Source of the DNA: Lachnospiraceae bacterium
GTDB lineage: Bacteria; Bacillota; Clostridia; Lachnospirales; Lachnospiraceae
Assembly: GCA_910575565.1 (NCBI GenBank)
Contig: CAJTFL010000003.1
Span: 310,001-374,000 of the forward strand
Reading direction: 5' to 3'
Length of the DNA: 64,000 bases
Numbering within the stretch: position 1 is the stretch's first letter; each line of letters opens with the position of its first letter. A program made the position numbers and the translations under genes. The notes below the pieces were generated by a model that had not been told where the DNA came from, searched no databases, and worked only from the letters and a program-made list of their open reading frames with translations. Shown piece by piece: positions 61,296 to 64,000 of the stretch.

Positions 61296-61381
61296 ATTAA
61301 TGCTTTGTCAACCTGGATAGCTGGTAAGGCGAATTTTGATGCTGGGTTGTTTCGGGCGGGATTGGGGGTGGATGAAGTTAG
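61296..61381 (-). repeat. Dispersed intergenic repeat, copy D, fused to the relaxase 3' end
   Basis: On the minus strand CTAACTTCATCCACCCCCAA, CCGAAACAACCCAGCATCAA and TACCAGCTATCCAGGTTGAC match copies A-C. The last ~25 codons of the relaxase frame lie in it, so it marks the junction of mobile element and host sequence. Confidence 0.78.
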
Positions 61382-62830
61382 CTGCATAGATCCAGGTCTG
61401 CTCCTGCTGGTGTATGGCGGTATCGGCGTTGCGCTTCACCTGTTGGAGTTTCCGCAAATCGTCCCGGATGGGCTTGTATTGCTCATACTCGGCTGTGTAC
61501 TCCTGGTGAAGCCTCGCCTGCTCCTGTTCCCACGCATGGGCGGGGATTTTACCAGCAGGGGAACGGTGCTTGTCCAGCTTCCGGCGGGCCATGTGGAACG
61601 TCCTTAACTCGCCCTCATGCTCTCTCTCGAAGTTTTCCTGCTTGCCCTTCCACTTGATACCCTTCCACTCGTCATAGATGGGCTTGGTGTCCCGGTAAAG
61701 GTCAACAAGGCGAAGCAGTTCCTTCAATTCATTCAAACGTTCATGCTTGGCTTTCATGGACGTGTTGATGGCCTCCGCCCGCTCACCCTGGACGGCAATG
61801 TGGGCCTCTAAATCTTCCAGAGTGACGATGCCTTTCTCGGTCAGAAAATTGACGGCTGCGGCAAAGTCTTTGAGGTTCCCAATCTTGGCGTTGCGGCTCC
61901 ATGCTCCGGCGTTCCGGCCCTCATAATAGTCCGTCAGCAGGGCAGCAAGGGTCGGGGCCTGGGGCTGGCTCAACTCATCCTTTACGGCCTTTATCCAGTC
62001 TGTCAGGCCAGCGATTTTCTTCCGAATATCCCGTAGGATGTTGTTGGCCTTTCTTATCCAGCGGTTCAAATCGCCTTTGTCGGTGGGGATGCCTTTGGCC
62101 TCCATCTGGCGGACGGCTACGCCCTCATGGACGGTAGGCAGCAGGTCAAGGTCCTGCCGCTCATAGGAGCAGTGGTCAATGCGGCACGTCAGCCCCTTTT
62201 CCTCAAACTTGGCGTTCACCATAGCGGCCCACGCCTCCCGCCAATTCTCCAGCGTTTCCGGGCTTCCCCAGTCGGTAGTGGGAACAGCGTCAAAGAGGGG
62301 CTTGCCGTCCTCGCCCATAATGCGGTTCCCGTCCTCGTCCAGGCGGTAGACACGTTTCTGCTTAAAGCCCCATTTGCCGCTTTCCTCAATAGGCCGGATA
62401 GGGCAGAGGACGCGAAAGTGGGGATTTGGAATACCGCCGTCCTCCTTGTCTGGCTGGTGGATGGCAAAGTCGGCAACCATACCCCGGCCCACAAGCTGCT
62501 CCGATACAAATTGCCTCGCAAAAGCGATGTTTTCCTCCAAAGAAAATTTGTTCTGCAAGGCAATGTCAAAGCTGTATGCAAGCTGGGCTTTCTTGCCGCG
62601 CTCGGCCTTCTCCACGGCGTTCCAGAGGGTGGCGCGGTCACGATACTCGGCGGGGGCTGGGGCGGCAGGAGAATGTTTGTGCAGACCACACCGCCCTTGT
62701 GGGTGTAGTCGCTGACCTCGCCGTAATACTCGCTATACAATTTCTCTCCGGCTCGGTAGGCGGCAGACGTGACAACGGACTGTCCCGCGCTCCGCTTGAC
62801 CTGGGTGACGTGGAGATGGAACAGTGCCAA
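61308..62830 (-). pseudogene. MobA/MobL-family relaxase, frameshifted and 3'-truncated
   Basis: Starts at TTG 62830, with AGGAGGGCGG in the end of the DUF3847 gene. First frame: LFHLHVTQVKRSAGQSVVTSAAYRAGEKLYSEYY, ending sensibly at NILLPPQ near 62656. A one-base shift in a run of C on the coding strand (about 62651-62662) moves the rest to another frame: PAEYRDRATLWNAVEKAERGKKAQLAYSFDIALQ, ADFAIHQPDKEDGGIPNPHFRVLCPIRP (metal-binding His region), then a helical C-terminal part. The protein's final ~25 residues come from a host intergenic repeat. A sequencing error in the homopolymer is an alternative to a true frameshift. Confidence 0.85.
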
Positions 62831-63124
62831 TTATCCGCCCTCCTGCTGGTGGTTGGCTTGGCTCACCAGGGCGGCAACTTCCGGCAGGGAAAAGACCTTT
62901 TCCATCAAAAGAAAAAAGGCCCTCTCGCTCATGCCGCGCACCTCCGGGGCGATGCTCTCCACCGCTCCGCCACGGGTGATAAGGCGGTGGTTCCGCTTCT
63001 TCCTCTCGCCCTGGGTGTAGTAACGGATGCGGTTCTCATACCGCTGGCTCCGGTGCTGGTACTGCTCCAGCTTGGCGGTGGCCTCGACATACTCCTTTTC
63101 CAATTCCTCGCGTGATTTGTCCAT
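62831..63124 (-). CDS. DUF3847-like mobilization-associated protein
   Basis: 97 residues from ATG 63124 (AGGAGG 9 nt upstream). Coiled-coil N-terminus (SREELEKEYVEATAKLEQYQHRSQRYENRIRYYTQGERKKRNHRLITRGG), then APEVRGMSERAFFLLMEKVFSLPEVAALVSQA. Matches DUF3847 proteins that precede MobA/MobL relaxases in Firmicutes mobilizable elements; possibly a MobC-like accessory factor at oriT. Its stop overlaps the relaxase TTG start. Confidence 0.85.
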   Translation of the reverse strand: MDKSREELEKEYVEATAKLEQYQHRSQRYENRIRYYTQGERKKRNHRLITRGGAVESIAPEVRGMSERAFFLLMEKVFSLPEVAALVSQANHQQEGG

Positions 63125-63243
63125 CGTGTTTGACCTCCTTCTTGGCAAAATAAAAGACCGTCTACCTGCTGTGTCGGGTAAACGGTCAAGGGTGACAGTA
63201 TTCGGTTTTAGCCTCGCTGGAAAGGTGCAGACGCGAGGCGGCG

Positions 63244-63390
63244 CAAGGGGTACAGCCCCTTGTATGGAGCGTAGCGACGCAAACGGCCCGGACTTTCGGA
63301 AGTCCGGGCCGTAGCCTCGCAGAGCGCACGATACATGGTCGCAGACCATGTATAGAAGTGCGCCCTATCCAAGAACTCGGATAGGGCGCA
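63244..63390. other. Hairpin cluster, candidate oriT
   Basis: Four stem-loops in 147 bp: CAAGGGG/CCCCTTG (63244-63262), CGGCCCGGACTT/AAGTCCGGGCCG (63284-63311), ATACATGGTC/GACCATGTAT (63331-63353), TGCGCCCTATCC/GGATAGGGCGCA (63359-63390). Upstream of the DUF3847-relaxase pair, where oriT is expected. The nick site cannot be named. Confidence 0.55.
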
Positions 63391-63667
63391 TTATCCGAGA
63401 TTTCCAATTATCCGAAGTAACTCTCAAAGCTGCCGATATGAAAGGCTTTCAAAGAAATTACCTCGGATAATTATTTATGAAAAGAGCAACTGCCATTTCA
63501 AAAATTATCAGAGGCAAAGGTGTGATTTACCCAATTATCTCGGATAAGTACAAATCACCCACAATTGAAAGCGGGGTTAATTATCCGAGATAATCGTTTT
63601 CAAATGCTGTATTCATCGGATTTAATCAATTTACCTCGGATAAGTTTTTATCTCGGATAATGCGCCC
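63384..63667. repeat. Iteron-like palindrome array bounded by an 18-bp inverted repeat
   Basis: GGGCGCATTATCCGAGAT (63384-63401) and its exact inverse (63650-63667) enclose copies of a TTATCCGAGATAA-type palindrome at about 63390, 63406, 63458, 63533, 63577, 63630 and 63650. No gene inside. Part of the 584-bp gap between DUF3847 and the GNAT gene. Confidence 0.8.
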
Positions 63668-63708
63668 TTTGTTCCAAAGGGATTTTTAACTCCCCGATTA
63701 ACTGGAAT

Positions 63709-64000
63709 TTATCTTTCTAACTTAACAAGATATTCGGTGGTATCTTCTTCAAACTTTTTCTGACCTGTCAAATGAAAGCCATGCCTTTGGTAAAAGGAAA
63801 TTGCTCTAATATTTTTTTCTAATGCCCATAAATTACTTGCATGGAGTTCTTTAATTGCAAATTCAATTAGTTCATTGCCAATTCCCTCACTTTGAAAAGA
63901 CGTATCTACATATAATTTACAAATTTCTGTTCCGTCCATTTGAATAAAGCCCCTTATCAATCCATTATCAAATACATATATGTTTTTGATAATTTCATCT
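63709..64000 (-). CDS. GNAT family N-acetyltransferase (partial)
   Basis: About 97 C-terminal residues; the start lies beyond the right edge (the frame is open to 64000). GNAT acetyl-CoA motif A: ICKLYVDTSFQSEGIGNELIEFAIKE (Q-x-x-G-x-G/N variant), then motif B LWALEKNIRAISFYQRHGFHLTGQ. Substrate unknown. Strand and position suggest it may be cargo of the mobilizable element. Confidence 0.85.
   Translation of the reverse strand, partial: DEIIKNIYVFDNGLIRGFIQMDGTEICKLYVDTSFQSEGIGNELIEFAIKELHASNLWALEKNIRAISFYQRHGFHLTGQKKFEEDTTEYLVKLER

Noticed and set aside
63384-63667. CRISPR array or IS element
   Set aside because: Units are 13-bp palindromes at irregular spacing in both orientations, and no transposase lies inside the inverted ends.

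Overview
The window reads as chromosomal DNA from a spore-forming Firmicute of the class Clostridia, most likely a Lachnospiraceae relative. This rests on strong AGGAGG ribosome binding sites, frequent GTG and TTG starts, the cysS-mrnC-rlmB and pyrF-pyrK-pyrD-pyrE gene orders, a DUF4860 pilin-like operon, and a Clostridia-type peptidoglycan-binding protein. I do not assign a species.

Layout. 0-3.8 kb: minus-strand type II secretion/type IV pilus-like operon and a secreted transglutaminase-like protein. 4-8.3 kb: housekeeping run dagK-like, ispF, cysS, mrnC, rlmB. 8.4-10.4 kb: a FIST-domain sensor paired with a soluble chemoreceptor-like protein. 10.6-10.9 kb: tRNA-Val and tRNA-Met with promoter and terminators. 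11-14 kb: PAP2-like membrane protein, carbamate kinase, glycosyltransferase. 14-18.4 kb: carAB behind a leader holding a repeated hairpin. 18.7-25.5 kb: a peptidoglycan-binding gene split by a 5,434-bp element. 25.8-30.6 kb: galactokinase-like gene, DtxR-family regulator, dus, YitT family. 30.6-40.7 kb: a defence island with SMC-type Wadjet genes (jetC, jetB, jetA, jetD), an Mrr-like endonuclease and a Uma2 protein. 40.8-49 kb: an LPKTG-anchored repeat protein and a VIT/vWA protein. 49-59.5 kb: purEMND, an M29 aminopeptidase, small membrane proteins and pyrFKDE. 59.8-61 kb: a small HTH protein and rubrerythrin. 61.3-64 kb: part of a mobilizable element (frameshifted MobA/MobL relaxase, DUF3847, oriT-like hairpins, an iteron-like array) and a partial GNAT gene.

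How the genes work together. carAB with pyrF/K/D/E supplies carbamoyl phosphate and several steps of UMP synthesis; purE/M/N/D covers part of IMP synthesis. The Wadjet cluster with Mrr and Uma2 forms one nuclease-rich defence block. A second nuclease-rich block (HNH, Rpn-like, Uma2) sits inside the 5.4-kb element.

Most striking point. The 5.4-kb element lies inside one codon series of the peptidoglycan-binding gene. Removing it at a shared TG dinucleotide restores a continuous 436-codon reading frame. Its ends carry inverted 16-bp arms, as expected of a large serine recombinase attP, and the element encodes such a recombinase next to its right end. This has the architecture of skin-like elements that interrupt sporulation genes. 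Other unexplained structure includes a hairpin repeat with compensatory base changes (carAB leader and 60.2 kb), a four-copy intergenic repeat family, a 25-nt tandem array inside the Wadjet operon, and a palindromic iteron-like array enclosed by an 18-bp perfect inverted repeat.
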